From: Haloferula sp. BvORR071
GTDB lineage: Bacteria > Verrucomicrobiota > Verrucomicrobiia > Verrucomicrobiales > Akkermansiaceae
Direction: 5' to 3'
Assembly: GCF_000739615.1 (NCBI RefSeq)
Contig: NZ_BATP01000051.1
Location: 1 to 64,000 of the forward strand
DNA length: 64,000 nucleotides
How positions within the stretch are numbered: position 1 is the stretch's first letter; every line of letters begins with the position of its first letter. Shown here one piece after another: positions 44,867 through 53,371 of this stretch. The notes beneath the pieces were generated by a model, which made no database searches, was not told where the DNA came from, and was given only the letters and a program-made list of their open reading frames with translations. Made by a program: the position numbers and the translations under genes.

Positions 44867-46507
44867 ATGATGAAGAACCACCAGCAGATCCTGAGCGATG
44901 CGCTCGACGGTGTCCGCCGTCGCCACCTCGCGCTGTGTGTGGCGGAGTTCCCCGTCATCGCGATCGCGGCGGTGGCAGGGGCCTGGCTGCTGCAGGGGCT
45001 GGCGGATTATCTCCTGCATTTGCCGTGGGCCGCGCGTTGTGGGCTGCTGTTGGTCGATTTCCTTGTGGTGGGCTGGCTGCTGCGGCGGCGTGTGTTTTTA
45101 CCTTGGAGTCGGCGGCTCGATCGGCGGGCTGCGGCCTTGTTAGTCGAGCGGGCGCGGCCGGACTTTGGCTCGGCGCTGATCTCCTCGGTGCAGTTGGCGG
45201 ATGCCGCTCCACCGGAGCAGCGCCTCCTCGTCGAGCAAATGATCGCCGATACCGCGGCGAAGATCGGCGATGCGGATCTCGCCAGGCAGGTCATCTCCGC
45301 CGCGCCGCTGAAGTCGCGCCTGCTGTGGATGGCCGTGCCGCTGGGACTCGCCTGCCTCGCCTTCGCCCTGTCTCGCCCGGCCTCCGATCTCCTGCTGCGC
45401 CGCCTCTTCCTCTCGCAGGAGAACTTCCCGGCCCGCACCCGGGTGCTTGTGACGAGCGGCGATCTGGAAATCACCGAAGGTGGCACCCTCAGCCTGAAGG
45501 CCCGCGCCGAGGGCGTCGTTCCTGCTACGGGGACTCTCGTAGTCAGCCACCCGGGCAAGGAGCCCGAGCTCATCGCCCTCGCGCCCGCCGGCGATCTCTT
45601 CAGCCGCGATCTCACGAATATCCGCGAGCCCTTCTCCTATCACTTCGAGCTGAATGACGGCAGCAGCGCGGAGCAGCAGGTGAAGGTCCGCTACCTGCCC
45701 GCCCTGCGCGATCTCGTCTTCACCCAGGCCTATCCGGTCTACACCGGTCTGCCGGATCAAGTCCTCGCGCCGACCGCGTTGAAGCTGCTGGAGGGCTCCG
45801 CGCTGCGCATCGCGGGCCAAGCCTCCGAGGCGCTGAAGAGCGGCTACATCGAGTGGGACAACCAGCAGCGCTTCCCCTTCTTGCCCAACATCGCCGATCC
45901 CACTCGCTTCGAGGCCGCCTTTCCCGTGCCGGGCACTGGCCTGAAGTTCTTCACCATCCACCTCGAAGCTGTGGATGGCGATCGCTCCGCCGACCAGCCG
46001 CCCTACCGCGTCGAGCTGGTCGTCGACAAACCGCCCGCGATCACGCTCTCGAAGCCCGCCGAGGAGAACCTCACCGCGGTGATGAATGCCAGGCTGCCGC
46101 TGATCTTCGAGGCGAAGGATGATTTCGGCCTCGGCTCGGTCACACTGGTCTACCGCATCTCCCGCCCGCTGGCGAATGGCGAGCTGCACGAGTCGGAGGC
46201 CGGCAAGTTCGATCTCGGCGGCGCGGGGCAGACCCGTTTCGCAGGCTCCTTCCTCTGGGAGCTCGGCCGCATCACCCCGCCGGTCGCCACCGGCAGCAGC
46301 ATCACCTTCTGGATCGAGGTGCAGGACAACAACGGCATCGCTGGTCCGGCGGTGGCACGAACTACGACGCGCACCGTAAAGATCGTCTCGGAGGAAGAGA
46401 AGCGGCTCGAACTCCTCCAGCTCCTCTCCGCGAAGTCCGCCGAACTCGAGCAGCTTTACCAGCAGCAGCGCACGCTCAACCAGGACACTGAAGCCTCGCT
46501 CCGATGA
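44867..46507 (+). CDS. DUF4175-like membrane protein
   Basis: 546 aa from ATG 44867, two bases after the previous stop; an immediately following ATG (44870) gives one residue less. Two N-terminal membrane helices (PVIAIAAVAGAWLLQGLA; AARCGLLLVDFLVVGWLL) and a third near 155-172 (LLWMAVPLGLACLAFAL), then a large exported region of beta-sandwich repeats (VRYLPALRDLVFTQAYPVYTG; PPAITLSKPAEENLTAVMNA), ending in a coiled coil that is continued in the next protein. Resembles DUF4175 proteins. Overlaps the next gene by four bases. Confidence 0.82.
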   Translation: MMKNHQQILSDALDGVRRRHLALCVAEFPVIAIAAVAGAWLLQGLADYLLHLPWAARCGLLLVDFLVVGWLLRRRVFLPWSRRLDRRAAALLVERARPDFGSALISSVQLADAAPPEQRLLVEQMIADTAAKIGDADLARQVISAAPLKSRLLWMAVPLGLACLAFALSRPASDLLLRRLFLSQENFPARTRVLVTSGDLEITEGGTLSLKARAEGVVPATGTLVVSHPGKEPELIALAPAGDLFSRDLTNIREPFSYHFELNDGSSAEQQVKVRYLPALRDLVFTQAYPVYTGLPDQVLAPTALKLLEGSALRIAGQASEALKSGYIEWDNQQRFPFLPNIADPTRFEAAFPVPGTGLKFFTIHLEAVDGDRSADQPPYRVELVVDKPPAITLSKPAEENLTAVMNARLPLIFEAKDDFGLGSVTLVYRISRPLANGELHESEAGKFDLGGAGQTRFAGSFLWELGRITPPVATGSSITFWIEVQDNNGIAGPAVARTTTRTVKIVSEEEKRLELLQLLSAKSAELEQLYQQQRTLNQDTEASLR

Positions 46508-48204
46508 AACGCCATCTTTTGCTCATCGCCCTGCTCGCGGTGCCCGCTCATGCGGAGCCCGCGAAGGGCAAAGCCTCGGCCTATCAAGGCAGCGTCGCGC
46601 AGGAGCAACTGCGTCTCGCCACCGCGGAGCTGGAAACGCAGCTCGCCGAGATCGCCACCGAGTATGGCCAGTATCGTGCGGCGGAGAAGGAGGTCGCGCA
46701 GGTTCACCGTGGCATCCAGACCTTGCAGGATGTGACCTCCAGACAGATGCCGGAAGTCAGCGCCCTGCTGCTCGCCGCCAGCCGATCCAACAGCACGGAT
46801 CAACTTCAGGACGGCCTGCGCAGCGCGGATGAACGCCAGAAGCAGATCCAAGTGAAGTTGCGCGAGGTGGCCGACCAACTATCGCGCCAGGCCGCTGCCG
46901 GTGCGATGCGCGAGCGCTTGGAGCAGCTTCTCAATCGCCAGACCACCAATCTCCGCAAGACCCTCGACCTGGCAAAGGATGGCCAGGTGGATTCCCATCA
47001 ACTCGCCGCCCGCAAGACCGAGCAGGCGAATCTCGAACAGGAGATCAAGCTTGCCACCGAATCGCTGCGCCAGCTCGCGCAAGGCAGCGAGGTCGCCCCG
47101 GAGCTCAAGAGTGCGTCCAGCACCGCCGAGCAAGCAGGCCTTGAGAATCAGGCCAAGGAAGCGGCGGGCGCACTGGACGCGAACCTTGCAGATGCCGCCG
47201 CCAAGCAGCAGAGCGTGCGCGATACCCTTCAGTCGATGACAGCCGCGCTCGATGCAGCCCGCCCGCCGGAAGAGCGCGCCTGGGAGCTGGCCGCGGAGAT
47301 GGCGCAGCTCGCTGCCAAGGAGCAGGAGAACTCGAACAAGACCCGCGGGACCGTCGATCCGGAGCAGGCAAAGGACCGCCGCAGCGAGCAATCCGAAGTC
47401 ACCGATAAGCTGGATGCCATGCAGCCCCGCGTCGCCGCACTCGATCCGGCGCTGGGCGAGCAGATGCAGCAAGCCAATGCGACTTCACGCGACTTGGCGG
47501 AGCAATCGACCAAGGAAGCCTTCTCCAGCAACCCGCAGTTCCGCGAGCAGCAGGCGAAGTCCCAGCGCGACTTCTCCCAGCAGCTGGCCGCGATGGGCAC
47601 GAAGCTCCAGGAGAAAGCGATGGCCGCGCAAAACGCGGAGATGATGGCCAACATGAGTCCACAGGAGCAGGCCCTGCGTGATGCGATCAACAAGCTCACC
47701 GAGGCCCGCGCCCAATCCGACGATGCCTACAAGGCCGCGCGCGATGAAAAGGCCTTCGCCGAGCCGTTGACCCAGACCGATGCCGGTGTCGCTGCCGCGC
47801 GTGCCGCCCTTCAACAAGCTGCCGGGCCCGAGATCGAGGCGGCGGTGAAGAAGGACCTCAATGACGTGCAGGAGCGCTCGATCGAGGCGCGCAAGGGTCG
47901 TGCCGAGCACCACATCTATCGCATCCGCGAGGGCATCGACCGCTCGCTGGCCTCGCTGCAGAACATCATGAACCAGATGGCGCTCGCGAACATGGACCAG
48001 CAGCAGCCCGGCGAGTCCACCGGCCAAGGCGAAGGCGAGGGCGGCCTGGGCAAGGCAGCGGGGAAGGGTGGCCCCGTCTTCAATGCCACCGCCGCCGCGA
48101 GCAAGGCGCAGCGCGATGCGGTTTCCCTGCTCCAGCAAGAGAAGGTCGCCCCGGAGTATGAGCCGATGGTGAAGGAATACATCAAGAAGCTGGCCGAACC
48201 ATGA
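46504..48204 (+). CDS. Secreted coiled-coil protein of the MoxR operon
   Basis: 566 aa with signal peptide MKRHLLLIALLAVPAHA. Almost entirely Ala/Gln/Glu-rich helix (AAAKQQSVRDTLQSM..., AQSDDAYKAARDEKAF) predicted to be a long coiled coil in the periplasm, with a Gly-rich segment (QGEGEGGLGKAAGKGGP) near the C-terminus. The start overlaps the DUF4175-like stop (ATGA) and the stop overlaps the next start (ATGA), so translation is coupled on both sides. Function unknown; partner of the upstream membrane proteins by position. Confidence 0.88.
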   Translation: MKRHLLLIALLAVPAHAEPAKGKASAYQGSVAQEQLRLATAELETQLAEIATEYGQYRAAEKEVAQVHRGIQTLQDVTSRQMPEVSALLLAASRSNSTDQLQDGLRSADERQKQIQVKLREVADQLSRQAAAGAMRERLEQLLNRQTTNLRKTLDLAKDGQVDSHQLAARKTEQANLEQEIKLATESLRQLAQGSEVAPELKSASSTAEQAGLENQAKEAAGALDANLADAAAKQQSVRDTLQSMTAALDAARPPEERAWELAAEMAQLAAKEQENSNKTRGTVDPEQAKDRRSEQSEVTDKLDAMQPRVAALDPALGEQMQQANATSRDLAEQSTKEAFSSNPQFREQQAKSQRDFSQQLAAMGTKLQEKAMAAQNAEMMANMSPQEQALRDAINKLTEARAQSDDAYKAARDEKAFAEPLTQTDAGVAAARAALQQAAGPEIEAAVKKDLNDVQERSIEARKGRAEHHIYRIREGIDRSLASLQNIMNQMALANMDQQQPGESTGQGEGEGGLGKAAGKGGPVFNATAAASKAQRDAVSLLQQEKVAPEYEPMVKEYIKKLAEP

Positions 48205-49307
48205 GTGAACGATCTGCCAAAGCGCCACTGGGTGCGCCGACTTTAGTCGGCCTCGGAACATTCGGTGCTGCTGCGCACCCGCAAAAGCCTGTGGAGTGCG
48301 GTGGCACGACACCGCTTTGGCTTGGTGTTGGTGACTTTGCGGAAAACGGCCACGGATTGCTGGTGAGCGAAGTTTCCGGCAGGCGCTTCATTGACGCTGC
48401 CGAGAACGGACACGAACTGGAAGAGACCAAGCTCCCCCGCAGCCAAAGCGGTGTCGTGCCACCGCACTCCACAAGCAGCCGCCCCCGGTCTCACCGCCCG
48501 CAGCAGGGTCCCTGCCTCGCCATCATCGCATCGCTCCTATCATTCCTCACCCCCCTCCACGCCCAAGACGAATCCGTCTTCGGCTCGCGCGAGAAATCCG
48601 ATGGCACGCTTCTCGGGATCTTCTACGACCTGAAGCAAAACCAGAAGCGCCAGGCGCTGCCGAACAACATCGATCACCTCAAGACCATGGGTGAGTTCCT
48701 GGACAGCGGCTGGGACGAGAGCACGCTCAGCTCCTACTTCCGCGCCACCAAGCCGATCTATGCCACCCAGGTCATCATCCCCACCGTGGGTGCCGATACC
48801 GCACCCGCCGCCTTCGGTCTTGCCGGCATCGTGAAGCCCTCGCAGTGGTTAGTCATCTACAAGGGCCAGGTCTCCCCGCCGGAAGATGGCACCTATCGCT
48901 TCGTCGGTGTGGCCGATGACGTCCTGGCCGTCGGCGTGAATGGCAAAACCGTGCTGGTCTCGAACTTCGGCGCGCATCGCAACTACAGCCGCTGGACCGA
49001 GCCCTCGCCCAATGAGGCGATCAAGGTCTGGGCCGGCACGCTCAAGCGCGGCAACTGGTTCACCTGCCGCAAGGGCGAGATCATCGACCTCGATATCCTC
49101 ATCGGCGAGATCCCCGGCAATCTCTTCGGCGCATGGCTCATGATCGAGAAGCAGGGCCGCAGCTATCCCACGGTGAATGATCCGAAGTACGGCGTTCAGC
49201 CAGTGCTGCCGCTCTTCCAGGTGAAGAAGAGAGCCGTGGCAAATCCACCGGGACCGCAGTCGATTCCCTTCAGTAGCGATTCAGAGCCGTGGATCTGCCA
49301 CCCGTAG
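48201..49307 (+). CDS. Secreted PA14-like protein with repeat-derived N-terminal extension
   Basis: 368 aa from ATG 48201, coupled (ATGA) to the upstream gene. The first about 100 codons read through two repeat modules (48230-48280 and 48287-48476), giving an odd sequence (VECGGTTPLWLGVGDFAENGHG). A signal-peptide-like core only appears at about residue 108 (LAIIASLLSFLTPLHAQ), preceded by a basic stretch (SRPRSHRPQQGP). The mature part (DESVFGSREKSDGTLLGIFYDLKQ...) ends in a PA14/GLEYA-like domain with GTYRFVGVADDVLAVGVNGKT. Thus an ordinary secreted protein may have received an inserted element near its start while the frame stayed open. The exported part is likely envelope-located. No in-frame ATG or GTG lies between the element and the signal core, so initiation at 48201 is the only obvious option; whether the extension is translated and exported is unclear. 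Confidence 0.75.
   Translation: MSERSAKAPLGAPTLVGLGTFGAAAHPQKPVECGGTTPLWLGVGDFAENGHGLLVSEVSGRRFIDAAENGHELEETKLPRSQSGVVPPHSTSSRPRSHRPQQGPCLAIIASLLSFLTPLHAQDESVFGSREKSDGTLLGIFYDLKQNQKRQALPNNIDHLKTMGEFLDSGWDESTLSSYFRATKPIYATQVIIPTVGADTAPAAFGLAGIVKPSQWLVIYKGQVSPPEDGTYRFVGVADDVLAVGVNGKTVLVSNFGAHRNYSRWTEPSPNEAIKVWAGTLKRGNWFTCRKGEIIDLDILIGEIPGNLFGAWLMIEKQGRSYPTVNDPKYGVQPVLPLFQVKKRAVANPPGPQSIPFSSDSEPWICHP
48230..48280. repeat. Small palindromic module next to the inverted-repeat element
   Basis: Outer arms GGGTGCGC (48230-48237) and GCGCACCC (48273-48280) enclose an inner perfect hairpin CCGACT-TT-AGTCGG (48237-48250). Located just left of the long inverted repeat and also inside the coding frame. 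Confidence 0.6.
48287..48476. repeat. MITE-like element with 36-bp inverted terminal repeats inside a coding frame
   Basis: Left arm 48287-48322 and right arm 48441-48476 are reverse complements over 36 bp with a single mismatch near the outer end. Core of the arm: GTGGAGTGCGG...CGCTTTGG. The 118-bp middle encodes no transposase and contains two similar words, GGAAAACGGCCACGG and GAGAACGGACACGA. It lies between the start codon and signal peptide of the 48201 gene. No target-site duplication could be fixed. Confidence 0.8.
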
Positions 49308-49312
49308 GGGGC

Positions 49313-49519
49313 TCACTCCACCCGCTGCCAGCCTAACAAATTCGGGCCGTTGTAAACCGGATAGAAAAACCACGGCAGGCTGTCGTCAGACATCCCCGGC
49401 GGAACGAATTCCTGCATCCCCGCTTGTTTCCACGGCGTGTCACCCTTCATCACCCAGTCGCCGATCTCGCAGTGGGCCAGGTCGGGTTTGTGATCCTCGG
49501 GACGGTTCGGTTGACTCAT
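49313..49519 (-). CDS. Small conserved-looking protein of unknown function
   Basis: 68 aa from ATG 49519; the frame continues upstream without support. Sequence MSQPNRPEDHKPDLAHCEIG... with PWKQAGMQEFVPPGMSDDSL and a C-terminus GPNLLGWQRVE. Rich in Pro and Trp, no signal peptide; the codon use looks like a genuine gene. Convergent with the operon ending at 49307 (5-base gap). Family not recognised. Confidence 0.6.
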   Translation of the reverse strand: MSQPNRPEDHKPDLAHCEIGDWVMKGDTPWKQAGMQEFVPPGMSDDSLPWFFYPVYNGPNLLGWQRVE

Positions 49520-49617
49520 GGACGGGACATTGTTGAGTTGAGGAGAGCGAACGGCACGGGGCGGAAGAGAGGGGCTGGGGCCACTTGATCCAAGCAATCA
49601 ATCGCGTAATTGTCGTG

Positions 49618-50142
49618 TTAAGGACTGTTAATCTGCTCTTGCAAGGGGATGCCCTGACGCTGCTTGTCGATCAAACACCCTACGCCGGCCTCCATGCGCA
49701 GCGTTTCCACCGCATCGCGCTGCTCGACCGCCTGACGCTCCAAGTCATTGAAATCGATGCCCTGCCACTCCGGCACCCGTGGCTGCAGTCTCCCCAGCAT
49801 CAGCCACAGCAGGCGCTTGCCTTGGATCCCCAAGGCCAGCATCTCAATCGCCTCGAAGTGCCCCAACTCGTTCGCGTCCAGCCCCTCCCATCTCAACTTC
49901 AGATGGCTCGCCTTGGCGGTGATGGCACCGAGGGTGTCCGCCAGCGCAGTCGTGTCTTGCCCGAGTTTCTCTAACAGCCTTTTCAAAAGGCCGCGGTCAT
50001 CCTCCACCTTCTGCTTCAGCTTCTGGAAGAAGAGGCGCTTTTCCTCCTCCTCAGCACGATCCGCGAGGGTCTGGATCACCTTGATCGCGCCGCCGGCTCC
50101 GGCGAGGTGATCGTTCAGGTAGCGCACGAGTTCTTGGTCCAT
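49618..50142 (-). CDS. Ferritin-like four-helix protein
   Basis: 174 aa, all helical by eye: helix 1 DQELVRYLNDHLAGAGGAI, helix 2 RLFFQKLKQKVEDDRGLLKR, helix 3 around GHFEAIEMLALGIQGKRLLW, helix 4 DLERQAVEQRDAVETLRMEAG. Glu and His residues lie where ferritin-like bundles bind metal, but no strict ExxH pair was confirmed. Six bases after the DUF6766-type gene and co-directional, hence one operon with it and with the DUF892 gene. Stress-related context. Confidence 0.75.
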   Translation of the reverse strand: MDQELVRYLNDHLAGAGGAIKVIQTLADRAEEEEKRLFFQKLKQKVEDDRGLLKRLLEKLGQDTTALADTLGAITAKASHLKLRWEGLDANELGHFEAIEMLALGIQGKRLLWLMLGRLQPRVPEWQGIDFNDLERQAVEQRDAVETLRMEAGVGCLIDKQRQGIPLQEQINSP

Positions 50143-50148
50143 ATCGCA

Positions 50149-50772
50149 TTATCCTCCGGTTTTAAGGTTGGAATCGCTCACATCCTTGCTCTCGGGTGAG
50201 CCGTTTTGCCGCAGGAAAATGCTCAGCACCACGATCGACAGCACTGCCAGGAATTCGCTTTGCCAGTTCTGGAAGGACTGGAACCAGAACTCCGCACCGC
50301 CCAGGAATTCCCCGAGACTGGCGGCTGGCTTGCCATGCTCGGCCAGTTCTTCATTGAACTCCACCAGCCCTCCCGCGGCGTGGATCGCGAATGAGATCGC
50401 GAAGAGCGCGAGGAAGGCCACGGACAGTGAGTTCCGGTAGATCCATGAGGCTCCGCTCGTCTTGCGCTTCACCCTGAGTTCCTCCGCCTTGTCTGGATCG
50501 TTAGACTCCGCCGAGCCTCGCTGGAACAGGTACGTTGTTAGAACCACATAGGCACCCATCTGCAGGAACTCGCTCTCCCAATTCTCCCCGGTGGCCTGCC
50601 AGAAGTGGCCGCTGCGGAGGTAGGAAGTGAACTCCATCGCGGGCTTTCCATGATCCTCTTGCTCCTCGTTGTGCAGCTTGAAGCCACTCCATGCCTGTGC
50701 GAACCAAAAGCCCAGGAAAAGGCTCACCAGCACCAGCGACAGGCTGTTGTCGTGAAGAAATTTCCTCACCAC
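50149..50772 (-). CDS. DUF6766-type membrane protein with internal duplication
   Basis: 207 aa, four membrane helices in two similar halves. Half 1: LSLVLVSLFLGFWFAQAW, HNEEQEDHGKPA, ENWESEFLQMGAYVVLTTYLF. Half 2: LSVAFLALFAISFAIHAAGG, FNEELAEHGKPA, QNWQSEFLAVLSIVVLSIFL. Both halves share the motif E[EL].EHGKPA, SGHFW/GAEFW and NW[EQ]SEFL. From recall this matches DUF6766 proteins, found with stress-response genes. Overlaps the upstream DUF892 gene by 7 bases. Confidence 0.85.
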   Translation of the reverse strand: MVRKFLHDNSLSLVLVSLFLGFWFAQAWSGFKLHNEEQEDHGKPAMEFTSYLRSGHFWQATGENWESEFLQMGAYVVLTTYLFQRGSAESNDPDKAEELRVKRKTSGASWIYRNSLSVAFLALFAISFAIHAAGGLVEFNEELAEHGKPAASLGEFLGGAEFWFQSFQNWQSEFLAVLSIVVLSIFLRQNGSPESKDVSDSNLKTGG

Positions 50773-51269
50773 CGTCCTCCCTCCACGGTGCTTGCACCCA
50801 AGAGCCCGGCGCCCACCGACTCGAGATTCGCCAGCACCAGTTCCTCCTCATCCGCGATGCCAGCCAAGGCATCGCCATCCTCGGTGAAGCCGCTCGACAA
50901 GGCGAGGTCCGAGCTGAAGCGGTAGGCCGCGATCTCATAATGTTTGATCCGCCCACAGTGGGCGACAAGCATCAGATCCCGGACCTCATCGCTTTCCACT
51001 TCGGAGAGGTGACTGTTTCCGCCGTCGATGAGTCCTTTCATGGCCTTGCACTCATCGCCGCGGGGATCCCAGCCATGCCGCTCGCAGATGTTCTCCACGG
51101 TTTGGCGCTGTTCGGTGCAGTACTTGCGGTCGTTGCGCAGCAGTGCCGCCAAGGTTCGGTTGCCCGCCTGATCGGCGAGTCCCGGCAGGGTGTTCTCGAC
51201 CAGGGTTTCGAAGCTGTGGATTTCCCGCAGTTGATCCCACAGCAGGTCAGTGGAATTCCGGATTTTCAT
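50766..51269 (-). CDS. DUF892 (YciE/YciF-like) ferritin-like stress protein
   Basis: 167 aa. Starts MKIRNSTDLLWDQLREIHSFETLVENTLPGL, the usual helix 1 of DUF892 proteins, followed by a second helix with RQTVENICERHGW, a GDECKAMKGLIDGG segment and AHCGRIKHYEIAAY, which carries the metal-ligand-type helix. DUF892 members are ferritin-like helical bundles induced by osmotic or oxidative stress. First gene of the three-gene minus-strand cassette with the DUF6766-type and ferritin-like genes. Confidence 0.88.
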   Translation of the reverse strand: MKIRNSTDLLWDQLREIHSFETLVENTLPGLADQAGNRTLAALLRNDRKYCTEQRQTVENICERHGWDPRGDECKAMKGLIDGGNSHLSEVESDEVRDLMLVAHCGRIKHYEIAAYRFSSDLALSSGFTEDGDALAGIADEEELVLANLESVGAGLLGASTVEGGRW

Positions 51270-51506
51270 GGGCCTTGAGAGGGGTTGTTCCGGTGATCTT
51301 ATCGCAGGAGGGATGCCGGGTACCGTGGGTCAAGGCGTATCAAGGAGTTCCGCTTCCCGGTGGGGTTTCTGCGCAGCCTCGACCTTTGCAATCTGCCACC
51401 TTTTGTTTGCAAAGCGTGTGCTGCGATCGGTGCGGCCCACTGGATGGATCCCTCCCTCTCTCAACGACGGGATTGTTGACCGGCTGGGATTCGCAACAGA
51501 AAAGAC

Positions 51507-52142
51507 ATGGCTAGCAAGTTCCGGCAGGAGAAATACAGCACCATGACACCCGCATCGAAGCTGATCATCTTGGAGGGCCCTTCCGGTTCGGGGAAATCTT
51601 CGCTCGCCGCCGCTTTGCAGGAGAGTCTGCTACCCGGCATCTGGCTGGGCTTTTCCATGGACACGCTCATCTACACCCTGCCTCCAAGCGTCCTCCACAG
51701 ATGCAATACGGCTAACGACTGGTCGGGCGTGGACGGCAGGGCGATCGGTGCCGCAGCCCTTGCTTGCTTGAGGGCTCTGGTCGAGTGCGGGAACAAGGTC
51801 ATTTTTGATCTGTGCATCCCGAGCCGGCAATATGCCGACACTTTTCAAGCCGGCATCCAGGACCTCTCTCCGGTCAAGGTGGGCGTGCGCTGCGATTGGC
51901 AGGAGATTGAGCGCCGCACGCGTCATCGTGCCGATCGCAGCATCGAGGAGGCCGAGCGGACCTTCAAGCATCAGCACCCATTCCCAGACTACGATTTCAT
52001 GATCGATACGACAGGAATTGGCCCTGATGCCGCTGCCATGGAGTGCCTGGCTTCCTTTCGCCACCTCTTGGATGGCCCCGGACCCACAGGAAGCGCCCCG
52101 CAAGCCGATGCCGAACAAGGTGGCGGCAACTCCCCAGTTTAG
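51507..52142 (+). CDS. Chloramphenicol phosphotransferase-like P-loop kinase
   Basis: 211 aa from ATG 51507; ATG 51543 (MTPASKLIILEG), with GGAG about twelve bases upstream, is an equally good start. Walker A EGPSGSGKSSLAAAL (about 23-37), followed by WLGFSMDTLIYTLPP, the substrate-loop pattern of the chloramphenicol 3-O-phosphotransferase family (CPT, PF07931), and a lid region with ERRTRHRADRS. Members of this family act on varied small molecules; nothing shows that it confers resistance. Standalone gene. Confidence 0.82.
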   Translation: MASKFRQEKYSTMTPASKLIILEGPSGSGKSSLAAALQESLLPGIWLGFSMDTLIYTLPPSVLHRCNTANDWSGVDGRAIGAAALACLRALVECGNKVIFDLCIPSRQYADTFQAGIQDLSPVKVGVRCDWQEIERRTRHRADRSIEEAERTFKHQHPFPDYDFMIDTTGIGPDAAAMECLASFRHLLDGPGPTGSAPQADAEQGGGNSPV

Positions 52143-52202
52143 GCTGCCAAGCTTCCATTTGCAATCACTCCGCGTCCGGGCATCATCCCCGCGCCCCGCC
52201 CC

Positions 52203-53369
52203 ATGAGTCTCGCCTTTCTCCACACCGCCGATTGGCAGCTCGGGAAGCCCTTTGCCTCGGTGGCGGATGAGGCCAAGCGCCACCGCCTCCAACAGGAGCG
52301 CATCCACGCGATCGAGCGGTTGGCCGGGCCCATCAGTGAAAGCGGCGCTGCCTTCGTGCTGGTGGCTGGTGACCTCTTTGATTCTTCCCAAGCCACCAAG
52401 GCAACCGTATCCGCGGCCTGCCAGGCGATCGGCTCGCTCAAGGTGCCGGTCATTGCGATTCCCGGGAATCACGACCACGGCGGAGCGGGCAGCGTCTGGG
52501 ATCAGGAATTCTTCCGCCGCGAGCGCGATGCCCTGGCACCGAACTTCCAGATCCTGCTCAAGCCGGAGCCGGTGGTAGTCGCAAGCGCGATCCTCTTTCC
52601 CGCGCCTCTGCTGCGCCGCCATGAAGCCGGCGACCCCAGTGCCTGGATCCGCACGGCGCTCGATGACCCGGCCTTGCCCGCGGACTTGCCACGGATCGTG
52701 CTTGCGCACGGCACAGTGCAGGGCTTCGGCACGGCTGAGCTCGATGAAGACGAGCTGCCATCCACAGCGAACCTGATCGATCTCTCACGTCTGCCCGCGC
52801 ACTCGGTGGACTACATCGCACTCGGTGACTGGCATGGCACCAAGCAAGTCGGGCCGAAGGCGTGGTATAGCGGCACTCCGGAGATCGATCGCTTCCCGCG
52901 TGGCGAGGGCAATCGCCCCGGGTACATCCTCAAGGTCACCGTCGCTCGCGGCACTCTGCCGCAGGTGGAGGAATGGCGCAGCGCGAAATTCGAGTGGCGC
53001 GAGCTCGGCTACCGCTTCACCGAGGACTCCGGCCTGGATCTGCTCAAGGGGCAGCTCGATGAGTTGCTCGGCAGCCGCAGCGGCGATCACCTTCTTCAGC
53101 TCCGGCTGGATGGCTCGCTCGGCATCGCCGCCGCGGGACGCCTGGAGGAATTGTTAGAAACTCTCGACGCCCGCCTGCTCCGCCTGAAGCTCTATCATAG
53201 CGTGACCGTTGCTCCCAGCGAGGAAGAAGCCGCAGCTCTCACCCGTCGTGCCGGCGATCCGCTGATCGTTTCGGTGGCCAGCCAGCTCGCGGTCGAGGCG
53301 CTGGGCGATGATGAAGAGGCCGCGATTGCCCGTCTGGCCCTGCGTGAACTCTACGGCGCCCTCACCTGA
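52203..53369 (+). CDS. SbcD/YhaO-like metallophosphoesterase
   Basis: 388 aa. Motifs of the Mre11/SbcD nuclease fold: FLHTADWQLG (5-14; Asp10 present, but position 12 is Gln where the metal-binding His normally stands), VAGDLFD (54-60), PGNHDHGG (87-94), LAHGTVQGFG (about 175-184) and ALGDWHGTKQ (about 210-219). Residue order matches the family; the His-to-Gln change at the first site could weaken one metal site, although I recall that TADWQLGKPF also occurs in other proteins. The two-base gap to the SbcC-like gene indicates a complex. DNA end processing or repair is the expected role. Confidence 0.88.
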   Translation: MSLAFLHTADWQLGKPFASVADEAKRHRLQQERIHAIERLAGPISESGAAFVLVAGDLFDSSQATKATVSAACQAIGSLKVPVIAIPGNHDHGGAGSVWDQEFFRRERDALAPNFQILLKPEPVVVASAILFPAPLLRRHEAGDPSAWIRTALDDPALPADLPRIVLAHGTVQGFGTAELDEDELPSTANLIDLSRLPAHSVDYIALGDWHGTKQVGPKAWYSGTPEIDRFPRGEGNRPGYILKVTVARGTLPQVEEWRSAKFEWRELGYRFTEDSGLDLLKGQLDELLGSRSGDHLLQLRLDGSLGIAAAGRLEELLETLDARLLRLKLYHSVTVAPSEEEAAALTRRAGDPLIVSVASQLAVEALGDDEEAAIARLALRELYGALT

Positions 53370-53371
53370 CC

